Origin: Amycolatopsis aidingensis
GTDB lineage: Bacteria > Actinomycetota > Actinomycetes > Mycobacteriales > Pseudonocardiaceae
NCBI RefSeq assembly: GCF_018885265.1
Contig: NZ_CP076538.1
Coordinates: 1,710,001 to 1,774,000, forward strand
DNA length: 64,000 bases
Direction: 5' to 3'
A program made the position numbers and the translations under genes. Below, piece after piece: positions 24,585 through 31,795 of this stretch. Under the pieces are notes generated by a model. The model was not told where the DNA came from. It was given only the letters and a program-made list of their open reading frames with translations, and made no database searches. Within the stretch, counting starts at the first letter, position 1, and each line of letters opens with the position of its first letter.

Positions 24585-25814
24585 CTACAGCCGCAGGTCG
24601 TAGACCATCAGCGGCCTGCCGGGGCCGTTGATCCGCCGCCCGCTCACCACCGCGATGCCGGCCCGTTCGAGCTGCTTGACCAGGCGGCGGGCGGTGCGCT
24701 CGTGCACGCCGAAGCCATTGGCGACATCCTGCGCGGTCAGCCCGCGGTCGCCGCGGGCGTCCAGCAGCGAGCGGATGGTGAGCAGGGTCTTCTTGCTGAC
24801 CCCCGCCCTGCTGGCGAGCTGCTGTAGGTCGGGCGCGGTGTCCTGCTCCGCCTCCGCCGTGCCGGTCTCCAGCACCCTTGGCGCCTCGTTCGGAAGAGCC
24901 AGCGCGGCGATGAACCCGCCGGCCTCGCGTGCCCTGCCGAACGCGGTGTTCGCCAGCGCCTCCGCCTCCGCCGCGGTCCGGCCGATCCCGATTCCGATGT
25001 GGACCTCGGCAAGGTGGCCCGCGAGCTCGGCGAGCATCGGCAGGCCGGTGAAGCCCCTGGTGACCGCCCAGAGCGGTCCGCGCGTGGTGACGAAGGCGAG
25101 CCTGCCGTCCGGCAGCGTCGTGGTGCTGGCGCCGAGCTCGCCCAGCAGCCGGGCCAGCGTGGTCTCCGGCTCCGCGAGCCGGGCGAAGCCGACCGCGACC
25201 TGCGCGTCGGAGTAGCGATGACTCTGCGTCTTCAGCAGCAGCGAGCCCACGGCCTGCCGGGTGTCCTTGCGCGATGGCACCATTCGCACCGCGTGGGTCT
25301 CCTCGCTGAGTACGGCGAAGGCCGAACGCAGGCAGGTCAGCGCCACGGTGTCCGGACCGAACCGGTGCCGCACGCTGCGATGGAAGTCGACCAGCCGCTC
25401 GGCCGTATGCCCGCTGCGGTAGGCGAGTACCGCGATCCGGGTGTCGCCCAGCCCGGCCGCCGCCAGGGTCTCCCGCACGTCGTCGGTGTCCAGGGTGTCC
25501 ACGCTGAGCGAGCGCACCGGGTATCCCTCGTTCAGCAGCCGGACCACGACACTGAGCAGGGTCACCCCGCTGTAGCAGACGTGCTCGGCGGGATGGTTCA
25601 CGACCCGGGCCAGTTCGGCGAGGGTCCGCGGCACGATCCCGGTGAACAGCCAGCAGTCCACCTCGTCGTGATGCTTGCGCACCAGCGCGCTGGTCTCGTT
25701 CTCGTGCTGGTAGGGGATGCGCACCACCGGGCAGCGACCAACCTGTTCGGTGGCCGGGGCGATCTGCTCGACGAGGTCGCCCGGCCCCACCACGCCCACG
25801 GTCGGCCGGGTCAT
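24585..25814 (-). CDS. transcriptional regulator with GGDEF/GTP-cyclohydrolase-III-like middle region and C-terminal HTH
   Basis: 409 residues, no membrane span. The N-terminal about 130 residues look like a substrate-binding or receiver-type sensor. A middle region near 270-300 contains IGIGIGRTAAEAEALANTAF, resembling the G[IV]G-GxTxxEA segment of GTP-cyclohydrolase III and degenerate GGDEF domains. The C-terminal 70 residues form a winged helix (LTAQDVANGFGVHERTARRLVKQLERAG). It is probably a ligand-responsive regulator; target and ligand are unknown. Divergent from the next membrane protein gene. Confidence 0.65.
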   Translation of the reverse strand: MTRPTVGVVGPGDLVEQIAPATEQVGRCPVVRIPYQHENETSALVRKHHDEVDCWLFTGIVPRTLAELARVVNHPAEHVCYSGVTLLSVVVRLLNEGYPVRSLSVDTLDTDDVRETLAAAGLGDTRIAVLAYRSGHTAERLVDFHRSVRHRFGPDTVALTCLRSAFAVLSEETHAVRMVPSRKDTRQAVGSLLLKTQSHRYSDAQVAVGFARLAEPETTLARLLGELGASTTTLPDGRLAFVTTRGPLWAVTRGFTGLPMLAELAGHLAEVHIGIGIGRTAAEAEALANTAFGRAREAGGFIAALALPNEAPRVLETGTAEAEQDTAPDLQQLASRAGVSKKTLLTIRSLLDARGDRGLTAQDVANGFGVHERTARRLVKQLERAGIAVVSGRRINGPGRPLMVYDLRL

Positions 25815-25938
25815 CGCGCTCGCCCCGAGTTGTCGAACATTCCTGCAGTCTAGGACCGCGAGCCGCCCGTTGTTCCGGTCGTCGCACCCGTGCCCTGGGC
25901 CGATCGGCGGATATCGGGTGGTTCGTTATGTGCCCCGT

Positions 25939-25966
25939 TTGCCTGGCTCTAAGGTACCGATACCAT
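25939..25966 (+). promoter_or_regulatory. putative promoter for the Ser/Thr-rich membrane protein gene
   Basis: TTGCCT (25939-25944) and TACCAT (25961-25966) with a 16-base spacer lie 31 bases upstream of the GTG at 25998, in the divergent gap with the HTH regulator. A GGTACC site lies in the spacer. Confidence 0.4.
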
Positions 25967-25997
25967 CCGCTGCGTTCCAGCTTCGAGGGGTCTTTCG

Positions 25998-26531
25998 GTG
26001 AACGACGACGAGGTATCCGTGGTCGAGCTGCTGGAGCGCGAAGGGTGGGACGAGCGCGTTCCACCGCGTCCGGGTTCCCGGCTTCGCGTGCTCGCGGTGA
26101 TGGGCGCGGTGGTGTTCGGCTGCGGGGTGGCCGCGGCCGTGGTCAGCACCCTGCCCGGGGATGGCGAGCAGGACCAGGGGCTGGAGGAGCCTTCCATCAT
26201 CCGCTTCCCCGAGCGCACGGCGCTCACCGTGGGGCCGGATGAGAAGGAGCAGGAAGAGTCCGAGCGGGGCGTGCCCGCGGGACCGACGAGCACCGGCTCC
26301 GGTGCCACTCGGACCTCCGGTTCCACCGCGTCGTCCACCACCGAGAGTTCGGCCGGGACTACCGCGAGCTCGACCGGGTCGGCCTCGGCGGATCCCGATC
26401 CGACCTCGGAGGAGCAGAGCACAACGGCCCGCAGCGACAGCCCCGACCCGCCGCCGGACCCCAGTCCGCCCCGGCAGACCACCACGACCACGGAGACCGA
26501 GGAGCCCTGCTTCATCTGGATCTTCTGCTGA
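25998..26531 (+). CDS. membrane-anchored Ser/Thr/Pro-rich protein
   Basis: 177 residues from a GTG. A short acidic cytoplasmic start (ELLEREGWDERVPPRPGS), one membrane span near 32-52, then a long low-complexity external region rich in Ser, Thr, Gly and Pro (about 90-165). It ends in CFIWIFC, a hydrophobic tail bounded by two cysteines that could form a disulfide. No family recognised. It probably spans or decorates the cell wall. It converges on the PhoD gene with only 3 bases between. Confidence 0.6.
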   Translation: MNDDEVSVVELLEREGWDERVPPRPGSRLRVLAVMGAVVFGCGVAAAVVSTLPGDGEQDQGLEEPSIIRFPERTALTVGPDEKEQEESERGVPAGPTSTGSGATRTSGSTASSTTESSAGTTASSTGSASADPDPTSEEQSTTARSDSPDPPPDPSPPRQTTTTTETEEPCFIWIFC

Positions 26532-26534
26532 TCC

Positions 26535-28055
26535 TCAGCCGGGTTGCAGGCCGGGACGGCCGTCGGCCACGTGGAAACGCCGGACCACGGAGAGGTCGAC
26601 CTTGGCGGGATCGCGAACGAGCACCGAGGAGACACCCATGAACTCCGCGGTGAGCTGATCCGGGGTGACCCTGGCCCGCACGTAGCCACGTTGGTGGCCG
26701 ATATAACGCAGGTGCGGGTTCTCATCCAGGTTGTTCGGCGGGGTGGTGCTGCCACGGGAGGTGATCGAGGTGGTCACCAGCTCGGTGCCGACCACCGGTG
26801 AGTCGTGATCGTGGTAGTTCAGCCGCAGGTCGCTGGCCCAGTGCCGGTGCACGTCACCGGTCAGCACCACGGGATTGCGCACCTTCCGGTCGATCCAGCC
26901 CCGCACGATGCGCTCCCGGTTGGCCGGGTAGCCGTCCCAGGCGTCCTCGCTGACATCGCAGGTGCTCGCCCGGCCGTCGCCATCCCGCTGGGCGAAGAAG
27001 ACCTGCTGGCCGAGGAAGTCCCAACCGGAGTCGCGCGCCGTCAGCGAGTCCAGTAGCCAACGCTCCTGTGCGTCCCCGGTGAGCGTGCGGTCCGTCCGGC
27101 GCAACTCACCACAGTTCGTGTTGTTGTTGTTCGGGGCCTGCTTCCACCGGTACTGCCGGGTGTCCAGCATGTGGAAGCGGGCCAGTGTGCCCCAGGCGAT
27201 CGTGCGGTACAGCGGGATCGCCGAGTTCTCCGGTTTCATCGAGCGAGGCAGCGGCATGTTCTCCCAGAACGCCTGGAACGCGGGCTGCTTGCGGCCCGGC
27301 TGGTCGAAGTTCACGCCCCACCAGTTGTTCTCCAGCTCGTGGTCGTCGAACACCGGCAACCACGGCGCCGCCGCGTGCGCCGCCTGGAGGTCCGGGTCGA
27401 GTTTGTGCTGCGCGTACCGCAGCCGGTGCTCCACCAGGCGGTTGACCTCGTCGAACTCGACGTAACCCCGCACCAGGTCGCTGCGACCGGAGTTGTTCTC
27501 GTACATGTAGTCGCCGAGGAACAGCACCAGATCCGGTTCGTCCTGCGCGATGAACCGGTGCGCGTGGTACCAGCCTTCCTCGAAGTGCTGGCAGGAGGCG
27601 AAGGCGAAGCTGAGCGAACCGGGCGCGGACCCGGCCGCGGGCGCGGTGCGGGTACGGCCGACCGGGGACAGGTGCTCGCCTGCCTTGAACCGGTAGAAGT
27701 ACTCGGTACCGGGGGACAGTCCTTGCGGTTCCGCGTGGATGCTGTGCCCCTCTCCCGGCACCGCGACCGCGTTGCCGGAGGCGGCGATGCTGGTGAACTT
27801 CTCGTCGGTGGCGAGTTGCCATTCCACCAGGATGTTCTTGTCGCCCATCCCACCGTCGAGGTCCAGCGGCGCGGTCGCCAGCCTGGTCCACAGCACCACC
27901 CGGTCGGGTCTCGGGTCGCCGGAGGCGACACCGAGGTGGAACGGGTAGCGCAGGGCGGCGGTGCCCGCACCCGCCGCGGACAACCCGGGCACGGCCAGCG
28001 TCCCGCCCGCGGCGAACCCGGTCACCAGGAACAGTCGGCGATTCATGTCAGGCAT
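26535..28055 (-). CDS. phoD: alkaline phosphatase D (PhoD family), Tat-exported
   Basis: 506 residues from the ATG at 28055; an alternative ATG lies three codons inward. The twin-arginine signal (NRRLFLV then Ala/Gly-rich) indicates Tat export with cofactors. PhoD motifs are present: YPFHLGVASGDP at the mature start, FASCQHFEEGWYHAH, LVLFLGDYMYE, FDDHELENNWWG and VLTGDVHRHWAS. Family enzymes are Fe/Ca phosphodi- and monoesterases that release phosphate outside the cell. The downstream convergent membrane protein gene overlaps its terminator region. Confidence 0.93.
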   Translation of the reverse strand: MPDMNRRLFLVTGFAAGGTLAVPGLSAAGAGTAALRYPFHLGVASGDPRPDRVVLWTRLATAPLDLDGGMGDKNILVEWQLATDEKFTSIAASGNAVAVPGEGHSIHAEPQGLSPGTEYFYRFKAGEHLSPVGRTRTAPAAGSAPGSLSFAFASCQHFEEGWYHAHRFIAQDEPDLVLFLGDYMYENNSGRSDLVRGYVEFDEVNRLVEHRLRYAQHKLDPDLQAAHAAAPWLPVFDDHELENNWWGVNFDQPGRKQPAFQAFWENMPLPRSMKPENSAIPLYRTIAWGTLARFHMLDTRQYRWKQAPNNNNTNCGELRRTDRTLTGDAQERWLLDSLTARDSGWDFLGQQVFFAQRDGDGRASTCDVSEDAWDGYPANRERIVRGWIDRKVRNPVVLTGDVHRHWASDLRLNYHDHDSPVVGTELVTTSITSRGSTTPPNNLDENPHLRYIGHQRGYVRARVTPDQLTAEFMGVSSVLVRDPAKVDLSVVRRFHVADGRPGLQPG

Positions 28056-28103
28056 GGCGCCCCCTTCAGAGTTTGTAGCCATCGCCGGTTCCGGAACAGG
28101 CTG

Positions 28104-28496
28104 TCAGGCATAGTCGGTGGTCGGGCTGCCGCAGGTGGATTCGAGGATCTGCCGCTGCCCGTACTCGCCGAGGCAGGCCCGGTAGGTCACCCAGTCGCCT
28201 TCCGGGAACTCCAGATTCGCCGTCACCACGCTGCCGTTGCCGCTGTGGTTCCACACGTAGTGCGGGCCGGAGCCGTCCGGCAGCCAGTACAGCAGGACCG
28301 CCGAATGGCCGTCCCCCCGCTGGTCGTAAACCTTGAAAACCTCACCGTAGGACTGGAAGGTCACCTTCCCCGCGCAGGCGCTGTCGCTGGTGCACCGGGA
28401 ACTGTCCGCGGCCGCCTGCGGGGCCGCGGCCACCGTGAACGCTGCCGCCAGCGCGGCGCCGCCGACGATCAGTGGGAACCTGTGCCGTTTCGACAT
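28104..28496 (-). CDS. small secreted protein with four cysteines
   Basis: 130 residues from the ATG at 28496, which has GGAGG 4 bases upstream. Sec signal peptide with Ala-rich core ends near AAADSS. The mature domain of about 90 residues has four cysteines placed as two probable disulfides (SRC, SAC early; YRAC, STC late) and aromatic strand repeats. No family recognised. It resembles the small disulfide-rich secreted proteins common in actinomycetes. It lies 48 bp upstream of phoD on the same strand, possibly co-expressed. Confidence 0.65.
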   Translation of the reverse strand: MSKRHRFPLIVGGAALAAAFTVAAAPQAAADSSRCTSDSACAGKVTFQSYGEVFKVYDQRGDGHSAVLLYWLPDGSGPHYVWNHSGNGSVVTANLEFPEGDWVTYRACLGEYGQRQILESTCGSPTTDYA

Positions 28497-28602
28497 GGTG
28501 CCTCCGCCCTTCGGGTCCGGCACCGATTTTCTTATCCGCCGGCCCTGGCCGTGAAGGGCGAACGAGACCTACCCGCGACCTGAAATAATGCCAAACCGGA
28601 GT

Positions 28603-29490
28603 TCACCGCGCGTGTAACAGGACCGCGGGTGACCACCAGTAGTCGTGGATCGGGGTCACCGTGGTTTCCCGGTAGCCCGCGTCGGCCAGCAGTTCCCGCC
28701 AGGCTTGCACCGGCTGTTCCCAGTTCGTGCGCGGCCGCCCGGGTTCCAGCAGCCCGAGCAGCATCGGCAGCATGAACCCCTTGGCGACCAGCCCCGCCTG
28801 GCCCGCGTACTCGGCGATCCCGCGCTCGTACCGGGTCGCCAGCGAGTGCAGGTGTTCCGGGCCTCCCTCGGCCAGGTCCGGGACATCGAACTCGGCGATC
28901 AGCAGCCCGCCGGTGTGCTCGCGCAGCCCGCGCAGCACCTCGGGGCGGTCCGCGGGCGGCACCGACTGCAGGGAGAAGGTGGCCTGCGCGAGGTCCCAGT
29001 GATCACCGGGGCCGAGGTATCCGGTGAAGGCCTGCGCGTCCACCGGATGCGTACCGAGTTCGCCCGCGAACCCGGCCAGCCGTTCCCCGGCCGCGCGCAG
29101 TAGTTCCGCCGAGGGCTCGACCAGGTCGAGCCGGGCCGGTGGCGGGCTGGCGAGCTCCACGGCGGGGGCGAGGGCGAGCCCGTCACCGCAGCCGATGTCC
29201 AGCAGGCTGCCGCCGGGGCAGGACAGCTCGTAGTGCCGGGCCAGCGTACGGCTCAGGTTCTGGTACAGCGGCACGTTGCCACCGCCACGCACGAACGCGC
29301 GGAAAGCCGCGGGCTGGTCGTATACCTCTGGCCGGGCGCCGTCCTCGAGATGGCGGGCCAGCTCGGTGCCCAGCACCCAGCCCTGCTCCCCGGCCCGGAT
29401 GGCGTGTTCGTGTGCCGTCTTCCGGTCCCGCTCGCGCAGCGCGCGCAGCGCCGCGACCAGCTCGCCTGCGGGTTCCGTTCCAGGCCGCAT
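28603..29490 (-). CDS. class I SAM-dependent methyltransferase
   Basis: 295 residues. ATG at 29490 has AAGGAG 5 bases upstream. The SAM-binding motif I is LLDIGCGDGLAL near residues 97-108, followed by LDLVEPS (motif II acidic loop). An N-terminal 85-residue helical extension is present. The substrate is unknown; no biosynthetic cluster is adjacent. The gene is divergent from the DUF3040 gene. Confidence 0.85.
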   Translation of the reverse strand: MRPGTEPAGELVAALRALRERDRKTAHEHAIRAGEQGWVLGTELARHLEDGARPEVYDQPAAFRAFVRGGGNVPLYQNLSRTLARHYELSCPGGSLLDIGCGDGLALAPAVELASPPPARLDLVEPSAELLRAAGERLAGFAGELGTHPVDAQAFTGYLGPGDHWDLAQATFSLQSVPPADRPEVLRGLREHTGGLLIAEFDVPDLAEGGPEHLHSLATRYERGIAEYAGQAGLVAKGFMLPMLLGLLEPGRPRTNWEQPVQAWRELLADAGYRETTVTPIHDYWWSPAVLLHAR

Positions 29491-29618
29491 GGGGCTCCTT
29501 CCGGGGTTTCGCCGGGATGGCTCGCGGGTATTGCCCAAGCGTCATCTTGCCAACGGGCGGCAACGGGTTCCGGATGGCAGGCAGGCAGACCGACCTCTGC
29601 GGACTACTGGAGCGGACG

Positions 29619-29888
29619 ATGTTCAGCCAGCACGATCGGCAGCAGCTCAGGAAGATCGAGCAGTGGTTCGAGGAGTCCGACCCGGAATTGGCCAAGGCGT
29701 TGCAGGAGGGTGCCCCGCCGCGACGGTACGGCCGGATGGTGCGGCTGGCCGTGTATCTGCTGGCCGCCTTCCTGGTCGTGTTCGGCCTGGTCGGCATGAT
29801 CTTCCCGCTGGTGTTCCTCGGTGCCATCGCGGCTGGGGTCACGGCCTGCGCGCACCTGCTCGGCCGCGGCAGGCTGGGCGGGCCGTGA
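29619..29888 (+). CDS. DUF3040 membrane protein
   Basis: 89 residues. The family start SQHDRQQLRKIEQWFEESDPELAKALQ is followed by a basic segment and two adjoining membrane spans (about 42-82). GGAG lies 6 bases before ATG at 29619. DUF3040 proteins are small actinobacterial membrane proteins of unknown function. Function cannot be assigned. Confidence 0.88.
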   Translation: MFSQHDRQQLRKIEQWFEESDPELAKALQEGAPPRRYGRMVRLAVYLLAAFLVVFGLVGMIFPLVFLGAIAAGVTACAHLLGRGRLGGP

Positions 29889-29924
29889 GCCGGTTGCCGG
29901 ACGCGCACGGCCCGCCCGGCCGGC

Positions 29925-30581
29925 TCACAGGGTGTCGAAGGGAACGGTCAGGCAGGCGATGCGGTCACCGGCCTTGCCCGCCTCACCCTGGGCGGTGGCA
30001 GTGGACTCATTGGCGTGTACCACCACCGAGGCCGGAACGCGTTCGGCGAAGGTGAACGGCACCTCGGCGGTGGTCTCGCCCTCGCCCTGCTCGCCGGTGC
30101 GCAGGTCCAGCCAGATCTCGTTCTCCGGATTGGCATAGGCGGGGTCGTGCGGGGCATCGTCCGGGCTCTGGTTCTTCTGGAAGTGCGGCCCGGCGTCCGC
30201 ACCCTGCGGGCCGCAGGGGTCGGTGTGCACATGGACGGCGTAGCCACGGTTGGCCAGTAGTCCCTTCACCTCGAGACCGACCCGGGTGGTCTGGTCCAGC
30301 TTCTCGGCATCGACGGTGAGCTCGGCTCCGGCAGGTGCCAGCTGCTGGTTGTAGGTGTAGGCGCCGTTGGCCGACTTGGGCGGAGCGAGCTTGCCGCTGT
30401 GTTCCAGCCCCGGCTCGTCCTGATTCGCCGTGGTCCCGGTGGTGGCCGAGGTGGTGGTCTCGCCGGTGGCGCCGCCTGCGGAGTCCGCGTCCTCGCCTCC
30501 GCAGGCGGCCGCCAGCAGACCGGCGACCGCGACCGCGGTGACGACGCGTATCCGGGTGTGCGTGTGTCGTGCCTGTGTCAT
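29925..30581 (-). CDS. Cu/Zn-superoxide-dismutase-like lipoprotein (SodC family)
   Basis: 218 residues. Lipobox LAAAC near residue 26, then a Ser/Thr-rich linker. The SodC core shows HVH (first two copper ligands), a third His in AGPHFQ, the later His in VVVH, the disulfide pair DPCG and RIAC, and the arginine before IAC. In the zinc loop only one further histidine (APHDP) is seen, so zinc binding may be lost, as described for mycobacterial SodC. It would detoxify superoxide at the cell surface. Next to a universal stress protein on the same strand. Confidence 0.8.
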   Translation of the reverse strand: MTQARHTHTRIRVVTAVAVAGLLAAACGGEDADSAGGATGETTTSATTGTTANQDEPGLEHSGKLAPPKSANGAYTYNQQLAPAGAELTVDAEKLDQTTRVGLEVKGLLANRGYAVHVHTDPCGPQGADAGPHFQKNQSPDDAPHDPAYANPENEIWLDLRTGEQGEGETTAEVPFTFAERVPASVVVHANESTATAQGEAGKAGDRIACLTVPFDTL

Positions 30582-30618
30582 GGGGTTCGTGTTCCCGCCC
30601 TTCGGTCGGCTCAATCGG

Positions 30619-31500
30619 CTACTCAGGATCCTCCCCGTCGCGCAGCACCGCGACCGGGCAGTTCGCGTGGTGCAGCACCGCGTGGCTGACCGAGCCGAGC
30701 AGGGCGCGCCGCACCGGGCCCCGGCCGTGACTGCCGACCGCGAGCAAGCGGGCATCCTCGGCGTGTTCCAGCAGGGTGCGGGCCGGCCGGTCGGCGACGA
30801 GTTCCCAGTCCACCTTGACCTCCGGGTAACGGCGCTGCCAGCCGTCGAGGTACTCATCGGCCATCGAGCGCAGCTCGTCCGGTTCCAGCGCGCGTACCCT
30901 GCCGGTGTCGTGCACCGCCAGCGGCAGGTCGGACCAGGCGTGCACGGCGGTGATCGGGCAGCCGTGCCGGGCCGCGAAGTCGAAGGCGAACGCGATCGCG
31001 CGCGTACTTGTCGGCGAGCCGTCCACTCCGACGACCACCGGCTGGTCACCGAGGCGTTCCTCGCCCCTGACCACCACCACGGGCCGGGTGAGGGCGTGGG
31101 TCACCTCGGCTGCGGTGGAGCCGAGCAGGGTGCGCGGTAGCCCGCTGAGCCCGCAGGCGCCCAGCACCACCATCTCCGCGTCCAGTTCCCCGGCCAGCTC
31201 GGCCAGCGTCGGCGCGGCCGGACCGTCCCGGAAGGCCGTGTCCACCTCGAGGTCCGGCACCTGCTCCCGGGTCTGTCCGGCCATGGCGTCCAGTGCTTCC
31301 GCGGTCGCGCGGCGGATCGGTTCCTCGGCAAGGGGCTCGGCCGGTACCCAGCGGAAGGTGGTGGCCGGTGGCTGCCAGCTGAACGCCTGCCCGATCACCA
31401 GCCGCCTGCCGCGCGCCCGCGCCTCCCGTGCCGCCCAGGACACGGCCTGATGGGCGTTCGCCGATCCGTCGAAGCCCGCGAGGATGGTTCGTTCGGTCAT
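30619..31500 (-). CDS. universal stress protein, tandem UspA domains
   Basis: 293 residues with two UspA folds. The second has a complete ATP-binding motif G-x2-G-x9-G-S (GSHGRGPVRRALLGSVS) near 255-271. The first has GACGLSGLPRTLLGST near 118-133. Tandem ATP-binding Usps in actinobacteria respond to hypoxia, stationary phase or redox stress. Its AAGGAGG is 13 bases from the chosen ATG, longer than normal. It lies 37 bp upstream of the SodC-like gene on the same strand, so both may be part of one stress operon. Confidence 0.93.
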   Translation of the reverse strand: MTERTILAGFDGSANAHQAVSWAAREARARGRRLVIGQAFSWQPPATTFRWVPAEPLAEEPIRRATAEALDAMAGQTREQVPDLEVDTAFRDGPAAPTLAELAGELDAEMVVLGACGLSGLPRTLLGSTAAEVTHALTRPVVVVRGEERLGDQPVVVGVDGSPTSTRAIAFAFDFAARHGCPITAVHAWSDLPLAVHDTGRVRALEPDELRSMADEYLDGWQRRYPEVKVDWELVADRPARTLLEHAEDARLLAVGSHGRGPVRRALLGSVSHAVLHHANCPVAVLRDGEDPE

Positions 31501-31746
31501 CGGTACCGCACTGCCTCCTTCCGGGGTGCCTGCACAGCTTTCCGGCAGCCGGGGTATGCCCGCTCCGGCCGGTGCCCACACCCGTGTTCGCCACCGGACA
31601 ACCCTGGTACGTCCCGAGATCGGCCCCGGTTCACCTCCTGTCGTCCACAGGGGACTGTTCGCCGATCGCGATATCCTGCGGCTAGGGCAAATATGTCGTC
31701 GCGGCAGCCACGCGAACCTGCCAGACTGCGTATCCACTGGGGGTTC

Positions 31747-31775
31747 GGCCCGGCGGGTGCCGCCCCCGCCGGGCC
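31747..31775 (-). terminator. strong hairpin after the AfsR-type gene
   Basis: GGCCCGGCGGG (31747-31757) and CCCGCCGGGCC (31765-31775) form a perfect 11-bp stem with a 7-base loop, about 20 bases past the stop of the leftward AfsR-type gene. There is no U-tract, as is common in high-GC actinomycetes. The remaining 246 bases to the Usp gene hold no gene; an AT-richer patch at 31665-31700 is the probable Usp promoter zone. Confidence 0.65.
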
Positions 31776-31795
31776 GGGCTCGTTCCCGGCGGGGC

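Noticed and set aside
23260..26064. 934-codon minus-strand frame across the CapA gene and the HTH regulator
   Set aside because: Shadow of real genes in other frames; Arg/Gly/Ala-rich with no recognisable domain.
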